Positions 1 through 6,901 of a DNA stretch of 38,585 nucleotides are shown piece after piece (the stretch's first letter is position 1; every line of letters begins with the position of its first letter). The notes beneath the pieces are model-generated. The model searched no databases, had not been told where the DNA came from, and saw nothing but the letters and a program-made list of their open reading frames with translations. The stretch covers positions 1 to 38,585 of the forward strand of contig SDWH01000027.1 of assembly GCA_019550975.1 (NCBI GenBank). The letters run 5' to 3'. This DNA comes from Bacteroidales bacterium SW299. GTDB taxonomy: Bacteria > Bacteroidota > Bacteroidia > Bacteroidales > Bacteroidaceae. The translations under genes were made by a program, and so were the position numbers.

Positions 1-2
1 AA

Positions 3-37
3 CGGGGTGGCAAGAAGCCTGCGCCCTTGCCACCCCG
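3..37 (-). terminator. Terminator hairpin of the mce-oadB operon
   Basis: A perfect 12-bp inverted repeat (CGGGGTGGCAAG at 3-14, its complement at 26-37) with an 11-nt loop lies 20 nt past the oadB stop codon. It is strong and GC-rich. The T-run expected on the minus strand would fall beyond the left edge of the window, with only two T visible, so the call rests on the stem and its position. Confidence 0.72.
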
Positions 38-57
38 CTGCTGACATGACTATTCCA

Positions 58-1218
58 TTATATCAAGAATCCCAGCAGAATACCGGCTGCAACAGCCGAT
101 CCGATCACTCCGGCCACATTCGGCCCCATGGCATGCATCAACAAATAATTTGTAGGATCATACTCAGCTCCTACAATCTGCGAAATACGTGCCGAATCCG
201 GTACGGCAGACACACCGGCATTTCCAATCAGCGGATTGATCTTGTCGTCTTTCTTCAACACCAGATTGAAAATCTTGACAAAAAGAACACCCGAAGCTGT
301 AGCCACAATGAATGAGAACGCTCCCAAAGCAAAAATCTTAAGCGAGTTCCATGTAAGGAATTCCGAAGCCTGAGTAGAAGCCCCCACCGTTAATCCGAGC
401 AACATGGTAATCGTATCAATCAGCGGACCACGAGCCGTTTCTGCCAGGCGGCGTGTCACACCACTTTCTTTCAGAAGGTTGCCGAAGAAGAGCATTCCCA
501 GCAACGGAAGTCCGGAAGGCACCAGAAAGCAAGTCAGAAGCAGACCGATAATCGGAAACATCACCTTTTCCGTATGAGATACGGCACGCGGAGTCTTCAT
601 GCGGATCAGCCGTTCTTTCTTCGTCGTGAGCAAACGCATCACCGGCGGCTGGATCACCGGAACCAACGCCATGTAGGAATAAGCTGAAACGGCAATGGCT
701 CCCATCAGATTCGGTGCCAGCTTGGAAGAAAGGAAAATGGCCGTCGGACCGTCGGCACCGCCGATAATGCCGATAGAAGCAGCCTGCATGGGATCAAACC
801 CAAGCCACAAGGCAGCAATATACGCGCCGAAGATACCGAACTGAGCGGCAGCGCCGATCAGCATCAGCTTCGGATTGGAAATCAAGGCTGAAAAGTCGGT
901 CATGGCACCGATACCGAGAAATATCAGCGGCGGATACCATCCCGAAGTAACCCCTTGGTACAAGATGTTCAACACTGATCCCTCTTCATAAATGCCCACC
1001 TGGAGGCCGGCATCCATGTTGAAAGGAATATTGCCAACCAGAATACCGAACCCGATCGGAATCAGCAACATCGGTTCAAATTCTTTTGCTACGGCAAGAT
1101 ATATAAAGAATATGCCGACCAGAATCATCACCACATGTCCTGCCGTAGCATTATAGAACCCCGTATAGGTCCAAAAGTCGGCAAGATTGTTCTGAAGAAA
1201 ATTAAGAAAATCGCCCAT
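58..1218 (-). CDS. oadB: Na+-transporting decarboxylase beta subunit (OadB/MmdB type)
   Basis: 386-aa polytopic inner-membrane protein. Members of this family couple decarboxylation of carboxybiotin to export of Na+. The family signature GGADGPTAIF is at residues 153-162, and D156 matches the essential membrane aspartate of the family. The GFYN stretch near residue 20 and NPLIGNAGVSAVPDSAR near the C-terminus are also typical. It is shorter than the enterobacterial oxaloacetate decarboxylase beta chain (about 430 aa) but in the range of methylmalonyl-CoA or glutaconyl-CoA decarboxylase subunits. It starts 2 nt after the biotin carrier gene, so the two are probably translationally coupled, and it is the last gene of the operon. 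With mmdA and mce upstream, methylmalonyl-CoA is the likely substrate and not oxaloacetate. Confidence 0.95.
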   Translation of the reverse strand: MGDFLNFLQNNLADFWTYTGFYNATAGHVVMILVGIFFIYLAVAKEFEPMLLIPIGFGILVGNIPFNMDAGLQVGIYEEGSVLNILYQGVTSGWYPPLIFLGIGAMTDFSALISNPKLMLIGAAAQFGIFGAYIAALWLGFDPMQAASIGIIGGADGPTAIFLSSKLAPNLMGAIAVSAYSYMALVPVIQPPVMRLLTTKKERLIRMKTPRAVSHTEKVMFPIIGLLLTCFLVPSGLPLLGMLFFGNLLKESGVTRRLAETARGPLIDTITMLLGLTVGASTQASEFLTWNSLKIFALGAFSFIVATASGVLFVKIFNLVLKKDDKINPLIGNAGVSAVPDSARISQIVGAEYDPTNYLLMHAMGPNVAGVIGSAVAAGILLGFLI

Positions 1219-1220
1219 AA

Positions 1221-1649
1221 CTACTCGATGATTACAAGATCAGTACCTTCAAGAATTGACTCTCCTTTGCTCACCTTGACGGCTGTCACTTTTCCGTCAC
1301 GGTCTGCCTTGATGTCATTTTCCATTTTCATGGCTTCAAGCACAACCAAAGTCTGTCCGCGCTTCACTACATCTCCTTCCTTCACTTTAATTTCGAGTAT
1401 CACACCGGGCAGCGGTGACTTGACTCCGGATTTTCCGCCGATAGGAGCCGGACGGCTGATGGCGGGAGGAGGAGCTGCCGGCGACGTAGAAGCGGTGCGC
1501 AGCACAGGTTTTATCTGAGGGCTTTTCTTCTTTTCAAGCTCCACCACATAGGCTGTGCCGTTCACTTCCACGCACACGTGGTTTTCCTCAACATCTCCCA
1601 CAGCCACTTTATAAAGATTTCCGTTGATTTTATATCTATATTCTTTCAT
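1221..1649 (-). CDS. Biotin carboxyl carrier subunit of methylmalonyl-CoA decarboxylase
   Basis: 142-aa biotinyl-domain protein (gamma-type subunit). The C-terminal half, about residues 76-142, is a biotinyl/lipoyl domain with the biotin-attachment motif EAMKM at 105-109, so K108 is the predicted biotinylated lysine. A Pro/Ala-rich flexible linker at about residues 50-72 joins it to a short N-terminal beta-rich segment. The arm would swing the carboxyl group from MmdA to the membrane subunit OadB. It lies 19 nt after the OadG-like gene and 2 nt before oadB. The operon context separates it from the AccB of fatty-acid synthesis. Confidence 0.93.
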   Translation of the reverse strand: MKEYRYKINGNLYKVAVGDVEENHVCVEVNGTAYVVELEKKKSPQIKPVLRTASTSPAAPPPAISRPAPIGGKSGVKSPLPGVILEIKVKEGDVVKRGQTLVVLEAMKMENDIKADRDGKVTAVKVSKGESILEGTDLVIIE

Positions 1650-1668
1650 GTCTTTCTATTATTAAAGG

Positions 1669-2610
1669 TTATTTTCTATGAGGGGTTTCACGCAAGGTAT
1701 AAATCTTCGAGCTCCACGGAGAATAGCTTCTCTTCACACGACTGATGGTCAGGATCGTTTCTTCCACGTCATGATCGGCTCCCTGAGCCTCGTGCAATGC
1801 CATTGTGATAGCTGCTATCACTTCGCCCGGAGCCTCTCCGAAGCCCCGTTCTTTCGCTTCCGTCTTGTCGGTTACGTTGTGAACTTTCATCGCATTCTGC
1901 TTGCGGAGCTTGACAGCCAGTTTGCCGACAAAGCGGAAACAGATGTAAAGCAGGATCAATCCCACGAACACCACGCACATTGCAGTAACAGTCATGCCGA
2001 CCCCTACCGGATCGTGCTGCTCGAAATTCTCCATTTTCGGATTGCTTTCAATGGTCTGGTTGTTGGTGCTCGGAGTGACATACTTTTCTTCACTGTCATC
2101 CTTCACTTCCCATGTGGCAGAACCGTCCGTAACACGCGCATACGACTGGTTAGGCTTCAGCAGTCCTCCGGGAACGACCACCTCGTCCATCAGGTTCCGT
2201 CCGGAATCATACAATCCGATCCAATTGTCGGATGTCTTGCTCAACACAAAATTTGTATGGAACGTTCCCCTGCGCGGCGCTCCATCAGCCCAGAACAACA
2301 GGTGCTGGCGGGGCGGCATTTTGGTCAGCACATCCCCCTTCGGTATGAAATAAGTGACGGTATCCCCCGGCTCGGAGCTCACCTTTATCAGGCAGCCTGC
2401 CAGATTTTCCGTCTTGAATGCCTTGTTGAATATTTCAATCCAACCGCTGTGAACGCCATAATCATCCTGAAAATTGCTCACATTGTCGGTAAGCACCTCA
2501 TTGATGACCAGCTTGCTTTCGGTCTTGCTTCCCGTACACGACACCAGGCCCACGAACAGAAGCAGCGAAAGAAATATTCCGATTTTCGGTTTCTTCATAA
2601 TCATCTTCAT
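1669..2610 (-). CDS. OadG-like subunit fused to a lamin-tail domain, lipoprotein
   Basis: 313 aa. An N-terminal lipoprotein signal has its lipobox (LVSC) ending at C25. Residues about 33-170 look like a lamin-tail (LTD) beta-sandwich, with the typical opening LVINEVLTDN and a later SDNWIGLYDSGRNLMDEV. One membrane segment at about 203-225 follows, then a basic and acidic cytoplasmic tail with APGEVIAAITMALHEA, as in the small OadG/delta subunits of Na+ pumps. Classical OadG is only about 80-120 aa, with one helix and a short tail, so the periplasmic domain is an addition. It sits between mmdA (13 nt) and the biotin carrier gene (19 nt). By analogy it anchors MmdA to the OadB membrane part. 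The role of the periplasmic domain is unknown. Confidence 0.85.
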   Translation of the reverse strand: MKMIMKKPKIGIFLSLLLFVGLVSCTGSKTESKLVINEVLTDNVSNFQDDYGVHSGWIEIFNKAFKTENLAGCLIKVSSEPGDTVTYFIPKGDVLTKMPPRQHLLFWADGAPRRGTFHTNFVLSKTSDNWIGLYDSGRNLMDEVVVPGGLLKPNQSYARVTDGSATWEVKDDSEEKYVTPSTNNQTIESNPKMENFEQHDPVGVGMTVTAMCVVFVGLILLYICFRFVGKLAVKLRKQNAMKVHNVTDKTEAKERGFGEAPGEVIAAITMALHEAQGADHDVEETILTISRVKRSYSPWSSKIYTLRETPHRK

Positions 2611-2623
2611 TTAAAGTTTGTCA

Positions 2624-4177
2624 TTACAATGGAATATTCCCATGCTTCTTGGCAGGATTAGTCTGCTTCTTGGTCTGCAGCTGCTGCAAGGCACGAATAA
2701 TGCGGAAACGTGTATTGCGCGGTTCGATTACATCGTCGATATATCCATACTTTGCCGCATTATAGGGATTGGCGAACAGTCTGGTATATTCCGCCTCTTT
2801 TTCTGCCATGAACGCTTTCGGATCGGCAGCCTCTTTAGCTTCCTTCGCATAGAGCACTTCCACGGCTCCCGCTCCGCCCATCACGGCGATTTCGGCAGTA
2901 GGCCATGCGTAATTGATGTCGCCCCTCAACTGCTTGCAGCTCATCACAATGTGCGAGCCTCCGTAAGACTTGCGCAAAGTAATGGTCACCTTAGGAACTG
3001 TGGCTTCACCGTATGCATAAAGCAGCTTGGCCCCGTGCAGGATAACGGCATTGTATTCCTGTCCCGTTCCCGGCAGGAATCCCGGCACGTCAACCAACGA
3101 AACGATAGGGATATTGAACGCATCGCAGAAGCGCACAAAGCGTGCTCCCTTGCGCGATGCATTGCAGTCGAGCACGCCCGCCAGCGTCTTGGGCTGGTTT
3201 GCCACCACACCGACCGACTGTCCGTTGAAACGCGCGAATCCGACAATGATGTTCTTTGCAAAATCCTGCTGGACTTCGAGGAACTCGCCGTTATCCACGA
3301 TTGCGCCGATCACCTCGTACATGTCATACGCCTTGTTCGGACTGTCGGGAATGATTTCGTTCAACGAATCCTCCAGGCGGTCGATCGGGTCGGTACAGTC
3401 TACATATGGCGGTTCTTCCAGATTGTTCTGAGGCAGATAACTCAGCAGTTTCCGGATCAGCGCCAGACCATCCTCTTCCGTCGAAGCCGTAAAATGAGTC
3501 ACGCCCGAACGGGTTGAATGCACGCTCGCACCTCCCAGGTTCTCCTGCGTCACGTCTTCTCCGGTTACGGATTTTACGACCTTCGGACCCGTAAGGAACA
3601 TATAAGACGTGCCTTCAATCATCAGCGTAAAGTCAGTCAGTGCCGGCGAATAAACGGCTCCTCCCGCACATGGGCCGAAGATTCCTGAAATCTGCGGAAT
3701 CACGCCCGAAGCAAGAATATTGCGCTGGAATATTTCCGCATAGCCTCCCAAGGCACAGATGCCCTCCTGAATGCGCGCGCCTCCCGAGTCGTTCAAACCG
3801 ATCATCGGAGCGCCCATCCGCATGGCCATGTCCATCACCTTGCAGATTTTCTTCGACATGGTTTCGGAAAGAGAGCCAGCCGAAACGGTGAAGTCCTGCG
3901 CAAACACATACACCAGGCGTCCGTCGATTGTTCCGTATCCCGTAACCACACCGTCGCCCAGGTAATGCTTCTTTTCCATACCGAAGTTCGTGCAGCGGTG
4001 TTCTACAAACATATCCATTTCTTCAAAGCTGCCTTCATCAAGCAACATGGAGATGCGTTCGCGGGCTGTATATTTTCCTTTTGCGTGCTGCTTTTCGATG
4101 GCTTTCTCGCCTCCTCCCAAACGGGCTTTGGCACGCAGATCGATCAATTCTTTTACTTTTTCAAGTTGGTTACTCAT
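2624..4177 (-). CDS. mmdA: Methylmalonyl-CoA decarboxylase alpha subunit (carboxyltransferase)
   Basis: 517-aa biotin-dependent carboxyltransferase of the crotonase-like PccB/MmdA family. It moves the carboxyl group of methylmalonyl-CoA to biotin, giving propionyl-CoA. The acyl-CoA and carboxybiotin oxyanion-hole segments are visible ([14 protein letters not shown] and [16 protein letters not shown] in the N-half; the glycine-rich [15 protein letters not shown] in the C-half). The C-terminus KHGNIPL is typical of PccB/MmdA. Length matches the family (about 510-520 aa). The linked oadB and OadG genes and the absence of a biotin carboxylase gene favour a sodium-pumping decarboxylase over propionyl-CoA carboxylase, and mce 86 nt upstream supplies the right stereoisomer. 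Confidence 0.93.
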   Translation of the reverse strand: MSNQLEKVKELIDLRAKARLGGGEKAIEKQHAKGKYTARERISMLLDEGSFEEMDMFVEHRCTNFGMEKKHYLGDGVVTGYGTIDGRLVYVFAQDFTVSAGSLSETMSKKICKVMDMAMRMGAPMIGLNDSGGARIQEGICALGGYAEIFQRNILASGVIPQISGIFGPCAGGAVYSPALTDFTLMIEGTSYMFLTGPKVVKSVTGEDVTQENLGGASVHSTRSGVTHFTASTEEDGLALIRKLLSYLPQNNLEEPPYVDCTDPIDRLEDSLNEIIPDSPNKAYDMYEVIGAIVDNGEFLEVQQDFAKNIIVGFARFNGQSVGVVANQPKTLAGVLDCNASRKGARFVRFCDAFNIPIVSLVDVPGFLPGTGQEYNAVILHGAKLLYAYGEATVPKVTITLRKSYGGSHIVMSCKQLRGDINYAWPTAEIAVMGGAGAVEVLYAKEAKEAADPKAFMAEKEAEYTRLFANPYNAAKYGYIDDVIEPRNTRFRIIRALQQLQTKKQTNPAKKHGNIPL

Positions 4178-4263
4178 GGTATTCTGTTTTTATTGTTAAT
4201 TTAAACCGGAAGGCCAACGAGCCTCCCCTTCGGAGCAGGCTTGGAGATACCTCCCGCATCATT

Positions 4264-4668
4264 TCATTTTTCGCAAAGTTCGGTCAGCACGCCCATCGTC
4301 GATTTGGGATGCAGAAAGGCGATGTTCAGGTTTTCCGCACCTTTCCGCGGAGCCTTGTCAATCAGACGGACTCCGGCCTCCTCAGCCTGTGCCAGCGCAT
4401 TGGCGACACCGTCTTCCACGGCAAAGGCCACGTGATGCACGCCCATACCTCTCTTCTCAATAAATTTGGCGATGGTACTGTCGGGAGAAGTGGGTTCCAG
4501 CAGTTCGATTTTCGTTTCTCCGCATCTCAAAAATGCGGTCTTCACCTTCTGGTCCTCCACAGTTTCTATATTGTAACATTTCAGCCCAAGGACGTTTTCA
4601 TAATAAGGAAGGGCATTTTCGATGCTTTCCACGGCGATGCCCAGATGTTCGATATGAGAAATTTTCAT
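4264..4668 (-). CDS. mce: Methylmalonyl-CoA epimerase
   Basis: 134-aa protein of the vicinal-oxygen-chelate fold, made of two beta-alpha-beta-beta-beta modules. It interconverts the R and S forms of methylmalonyl-CoA between the mutase and the decarboxylase in the succinate-to-propionate route. Likely metal ligands are H8 in the opening HLGIAVES, H79 in GVHHVAFAVED and E130 near the C-terminus. Length is normal for the family. It is the first gene of the five-gene operon and lies 86 nt upstream of mmdA. The methylmalonyl-CoA mutase genes are not in this window. Confidence 0.95.
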   Translation of the reverse strand: MKISHIEHLGIAVESIENALPYYENVLGLKCYNIETVEDQKVKTAFLRCGETKIELLEPTSPDSTIAKFIEKRGMGVHHVAFAVEDGVANALAQAEEAGVRLIDKAPRKGAENLNIAFLHPKSTMGVLTELCEK

Positions 4669-4707
4669 AACAAAGTTTGTTTTAATGGTATTAAGATTTC
4701 AGTTTTA

Positions 4708-4730
4708 TGCAATAACATTGCACAAAGAAA
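4708..4730 (-). promoter_or_regulatory. Possible mce operon promoter and operator-like palindrome
   Basis: The palindrome TGCAAT-aac-ATTGCA occupies 4708-4722. Directly beside it, at 4723-4730, the minus strand reads TTTCTTTG, one base from the Bacteroides -7 consensus TAnnTTTG. A transcript from here would start on the palindrome about 40-50 nt upstream of the mce start codon, where a repressor site could act. No good -33 element is visible (TTTC at a 20-nt spacing), so this is tentative. Confidence 0.28.
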
Positions 4731-4870
4731 AGAAAAATGTGCTGAAAAAAGAAACTTTTCACCGTTTTTTTGCCCCCTCATCTTTTTTTGGCAAAACAGC
4801 AAGAAAAGACACCCTCCGCAATGCGATTCCGCAGGCAGCCCGAAACATTTTTTATCTCCAAACTAAAAAC

Positions 4871-4934
4871 ATATATCTTCAACTTAAAGATATACATCTC
4901 CAGCCTGAACATATATATCTCCAGGCTGGAGATG
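4871..4934. repeat. Nested palindromic repeat cluster
   Basis: Three overlapping hairpins are visible. TATATCTT at 4872-4879 pairs with 4887-4894. CATCTCCAGCCTG at 4895-4907 pairs perfectly (13 bp) with 4922-4934. The inner unit ATCTCCAG-G-CTGGAGAT at 4917-4933 is itself a perfect palindrome that competes with the 13-bp stem. The phrase ACATATATnTC occurs twice. On the minus strand the cluster is followed by a GTTTTTAG tract, so it could end the acyltransferase transcript. Related units occur at 22552-22580 and 30160-30220. Confidence 0.75.
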
Positions 4935-4989
4935 CAGCATATCGCAGGAAAAAAGCGTTTTGCACGCCTGCCGGAAAGGGCTTATTCTT

Positions 4990-5958
4990 TCAGACATAAA
5001 GTTTGGTCAGAAGCCTGTTCAGCCATCCCCACCCCACGCGGAACCAGCGGCGGCTACTCATCTGCCTGCCCCCGAAACGGAGAATGAAATCGCGGTAGCC
5101 GTATTTCTTGAAAGGAAGTCCGGCCTCAATAAACTCAAAATGGGAATAGCCGCGGTTGTGTGCATAAACCATCGCATTCCAGACGGCCAGCACGCCGGGA
5201 TACAGCAGCGGATAGCTCTTGCGCAAACCGCCCGAAAAGAGCAAATACGCGTCGTCAGCCGAAAACAAGCAGACCGAACCGCCGATAATCTTGCCCTTAT
5301 ACCTGACTATAAAGATCTTCGAACGCTCGGACGACTGCCTCAGCAAAGAAAGGAAAAAGTCTATGCCCGGAAGATAACGATGAATCTTGGACGAATAATA
5401 ACGCTTCAGCAGAGCAAAAAATTCTTCCACTTCGGCTTCCGTCCTTGCGATATCCATCTCGGCTCCCCCCTTCAGCCCACGGTTTATCTGACGCTTTCTG
5501 GAAATGCTCATCCACTTGTCTATGCAGTTTCCGTGTATCGAATTGCGCACACGCATCCAGCGGACCGGAAAGTAGCCGCACTCACGGAAATGCCGGTATC
5601 CGAACAATGACTCCTCCAGATTGCGGAACTCAAGCAGAAACGAACGGTCCTTGAAGCAGCGGGTCAGGTATTCAAGCAGCTCCCTGAAGATCTCATCCTT
5701 CCGGTATGACGAAGGGAAATATTCGCCGGTGCCGTACACGTATGTTTTTGTAAAGAAAAAACGGAAGCGCAGGCTGCGCCGCGTGATGCAGAGCAGCTTT
5801 CCCACCGCACGGCCGTCCTCGTAAGCCACGAGCAGCACCGGACGGAAACCTTTAGTCTGCTGCAACGCCTGAAGCATTTCAACGGAATAAAAGACATTCG
5901 AACCGGGCAGGGGCGGGACATCTTCGGCATGATAATATGTAGCCAAACGGAGTGCCAT
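4990..5958 (-). CDS. GNAT/FemAB-like acyltransferase, unknown substrate
   Basis: 322 aa with start at 5958 (MALRLATYYH). Longer in-frame readings run into the divergent nitroreductase gene and its promoter and are not credible. About residues 150-300 resemble the Acetyltransf_6/FemAB-like branch of the GNAT fold: a basic segment near SRKRQINRGLKGG, then IFIVRYKGKIIGGSVCLF (acyl-CoA or aminoacyl binding strand region), LLFSGGLRKSYPLLYPG and HFEFIEAGLPFKKYGYRDF. No signal peptide or membrane segment is seen, so it is probably cytoplasmic. Such proteins act on peptidoglycan precursors, lipids or surface polysaccharides, and the sequence does not say which. It is monocistronic. Confidence is high for the gene and moderate for the family. 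Confidence 0.8.
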   Translation of the reverse strand: MALRLATYYHAEDVPPLPGSNVFYSVEMLQALQQTKGFRPVLLVAYEDGRAVGKLLCITRRSLRFRFFFTKTYVYGTGEYFPSSYRKDEIFRELLEYLTRCFKDRSFLLEFRNLEESLFGYRHFRECGYFPVRWMRVRNSIHGNCIDKWMSISRKRQINRGLKGGAEMDIARTEAEVEEFFALLKRYYSSKIHRYLPGIDFFLSLLRQSSERSKIFIVRYKGKIIGGSVCLFSADDAYLLFSGGLRKSYPLLYPGVLAVWNAMVYAHNRGYSHFEFIEAGLPFKKYGYRDFILRFGGRQMSSRRWFRVGWGWLNRLLTKLYV

Positions 5959-5964
5959 ACAATG

Positions 5965-5995
5965 CAAATTTAGATTTTTTTTTGAGGATTTGAAA
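5965..5995 (-). promoter_or_regulatory. Candidate promoter of the acyltransferase gene
   Basis: The minus strand reads TAAATTTG at 5972-5965, a full match to the TAnnTTTG -7 box, with a near-match -33 element TTTC at 5995-5992 and a 19-nt spacer. The box ends only 6 nt before the start codon at 5958, so the transcript would have almost no leader. It overlaps the divergent nitroreductase promoter. Confidence 0.42.
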
Positions 5996-6012
5996 CGGAT
6001 GAAGTATATTTG
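5981..6012 (+). promoter_or_regulatory. Promoter of the nitroreductase operon
   Basis: TTTG at 5981-5984 and TATATTTG at 6005-6012, separated by 20 nt, match the Bacteroides -33/-7 consensus TTTG-N19-21-TAnnTTTG. The start codon at 6034 would leave a leader of about 15-18 nt. An upstream TTG at 6010 in the same frame lies inside the -7 box and cannot be the start if this promoter is right. Confidence 0.62.
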
Positions 6013-6033
6013 TCGGGACAAAACACTTTTTTT

Positions 6034-6591
6034 ATGGAGAATTTCAGTGAACTGGTCAAGCGCAGACGGAGCATGCGTAAATTTACAGAAGAAGAGCTGA
6101 CACAGGACGAAGTGGTCACGCTGCTCAAGGCAGCGCTGATGTCGCCTACATCCAAACGTTCGGAAAGCTGGCAGTTCATCGCCGTCGACGACAAGGAAAC
6201 GCTCGGAAAGCTGGCGCAATGCAAGGCCGCTGGCGCAGCGTTCGTGAAAGACGCTGCACTGGCTATCGTCGTCATGGGCGATCCGCTCCTGAGCGACGTA
6301 TGGATTGAAGACGCGTCGGTAGCTTCGACAATGATCCTGATGCAGGCAGAAGACCTGAATTTGGGAAGCTGCTGGATACAGGTGCGCGAACGGTATACAG
6401 CCGACGGAACGCCGGCAAACGAATATATTCATGAACTGCTGGACATTCCCCTGCAGCTTCAGGTGCTGTCAGTCATCGCGGTCGGCCATAAGGGAATGGA
6501 AAGAAAGCCTTTCGACGAAAGCCACCTGCGGTGGGAAAAGGTACATATCAACAAATACAGGGAAGACAATGGCAACGGCAACGAACAATAA
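6034..6591 (+). CDS. Nitroreductase family FMN oxidoreductase
   Basis: 185 aa. The opening LVKRRRSMRKFTEEELT is the FMN-phosphate-binding segment of the nitroreductase/flavin-reductase fold, and LMSPTSKRSESWQFIAVDD follows as usual. Mid-protein AALAIVVMGDP and the C-terminal basic stretch also fit. These dimeric FMN enzymes reduce nitro compounds, quinones or flavins with NAD(P)H, and the substrate cannot be read from sequence. The ATG at 6034 is preferred because of the promoter just upstream. It is the first gene of a six-gene plus-strand cluster, and its last 23 nt overlap the next gene. Confidence 0.9.
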   Translation: MENFSELVKRRRSMRKFTEEELTQDEVVTLLKAALMSPTSKRSESWQFIAVDDKETLGKLAQCKAAGAAFVKDAALAIVVMGDPLLSDVWIEDASVASTMILMQAEDLNLGSCWIQVRERYTADGTPANEYIHELLDIPLQLQVLSVIAVGHKGMERKPFDESHLRWEKVHINKYREDNGNGNEQ

Positions 6592-6898
6592 AGACACCTA
6601 CAAAGCTACGGCTGTCTTCCTTGTGGTGATGGGGATACTGTATCTGCTGGACAAGCTGATTCATTTCAGCAGCGCCGGACTCCCCTGGGTGATGCAGAAA
6701 GACACCATGCTGCTTTATGCGTCAGTCATATTCCTGTGGTTCAAACGTGACAAGTCCGTTGGAATCATTCTTGCCGGAATCTGGCTGATACAGAACATCG
6801 GGCTGGTCATCTCACTGCTCGGGCAAATGTCGGCCTACCTGCTTCCTGCTGCACTGCTGATCATCGGAATCCTGCTTTATTTCTTATCTACACGCTGA
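6569..6898 (+). CDS. Small multi-pass membrane protein, unknown function
   Basis: 109 aa starting MATATNNKDTYK. Longer readings of this frame run through the nitroreductase gene and are rejected. Three to four hydrophobic segments are visible (about residues 12-28, 45-58, 62-80 and 83-105), and the protein ends in a short hydrophilic tail. It resembles the small LiaF/DUF5668-like membrane proteins in size and pattern, but I cannot assign a family. It overlaps the nitroreductase gene by 23 nt and ends 3 nt before the DUF2520 gene, so it is clearly in the operon. Confidence 0.75.
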   Translation: MATATNNKDTYKATAVFLVVMGILYLLDKLIHFSSAGLPWVMQKDTMLLYASVIFLWFKRDKSVGIILAGIWLIQNIGLVISLLGQMSAYLLPAALLIIGILLYFLSTR

Positions 6899-6901
6899 CT
6901 T

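Larger units (their letters stand above)
4669..4989. other. 321-nt intergenic region with repeats, no gene
   Basis: This gap lies between the acyltransferase gene (stop at 4990) and mce (start at 4668), both on the minus strand. No convincing reading frame is present. The part nearest mce holds a small palindrome next to a weak -7-like box (4708-4730). The middle is T- and A-rich. The part nearest the acyltransferase holds the palindromic cluster at 4871-4934, which may also serve as that gene's terminator. Confidence 0.6.

Noticed and set aside
1678..2661. Long plus-strand frames opposite the decarboxylase operon (also 2618-3517).
   Set aside because: They mirror strong minus-strand genes with clear motifs, have no recognisable domains, and owe their length to base composition.
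4669..4989. Looked for a CRISPR array or phase-variable invertible promoter in the palindromic AT-rich gap.
   Set aside because: There are no regularly spaced identical repeats with unique spacers, and no invertase gene or long inverted ends bracket a promoter.
5959..6432. An N-terminal extension of the acyltransferase frame of 158 codons.
   Set aside because: It is the antisense strand of the nitroreductase gene and crosses both divergent promoters. The start at 5958 gives a normal family protein.
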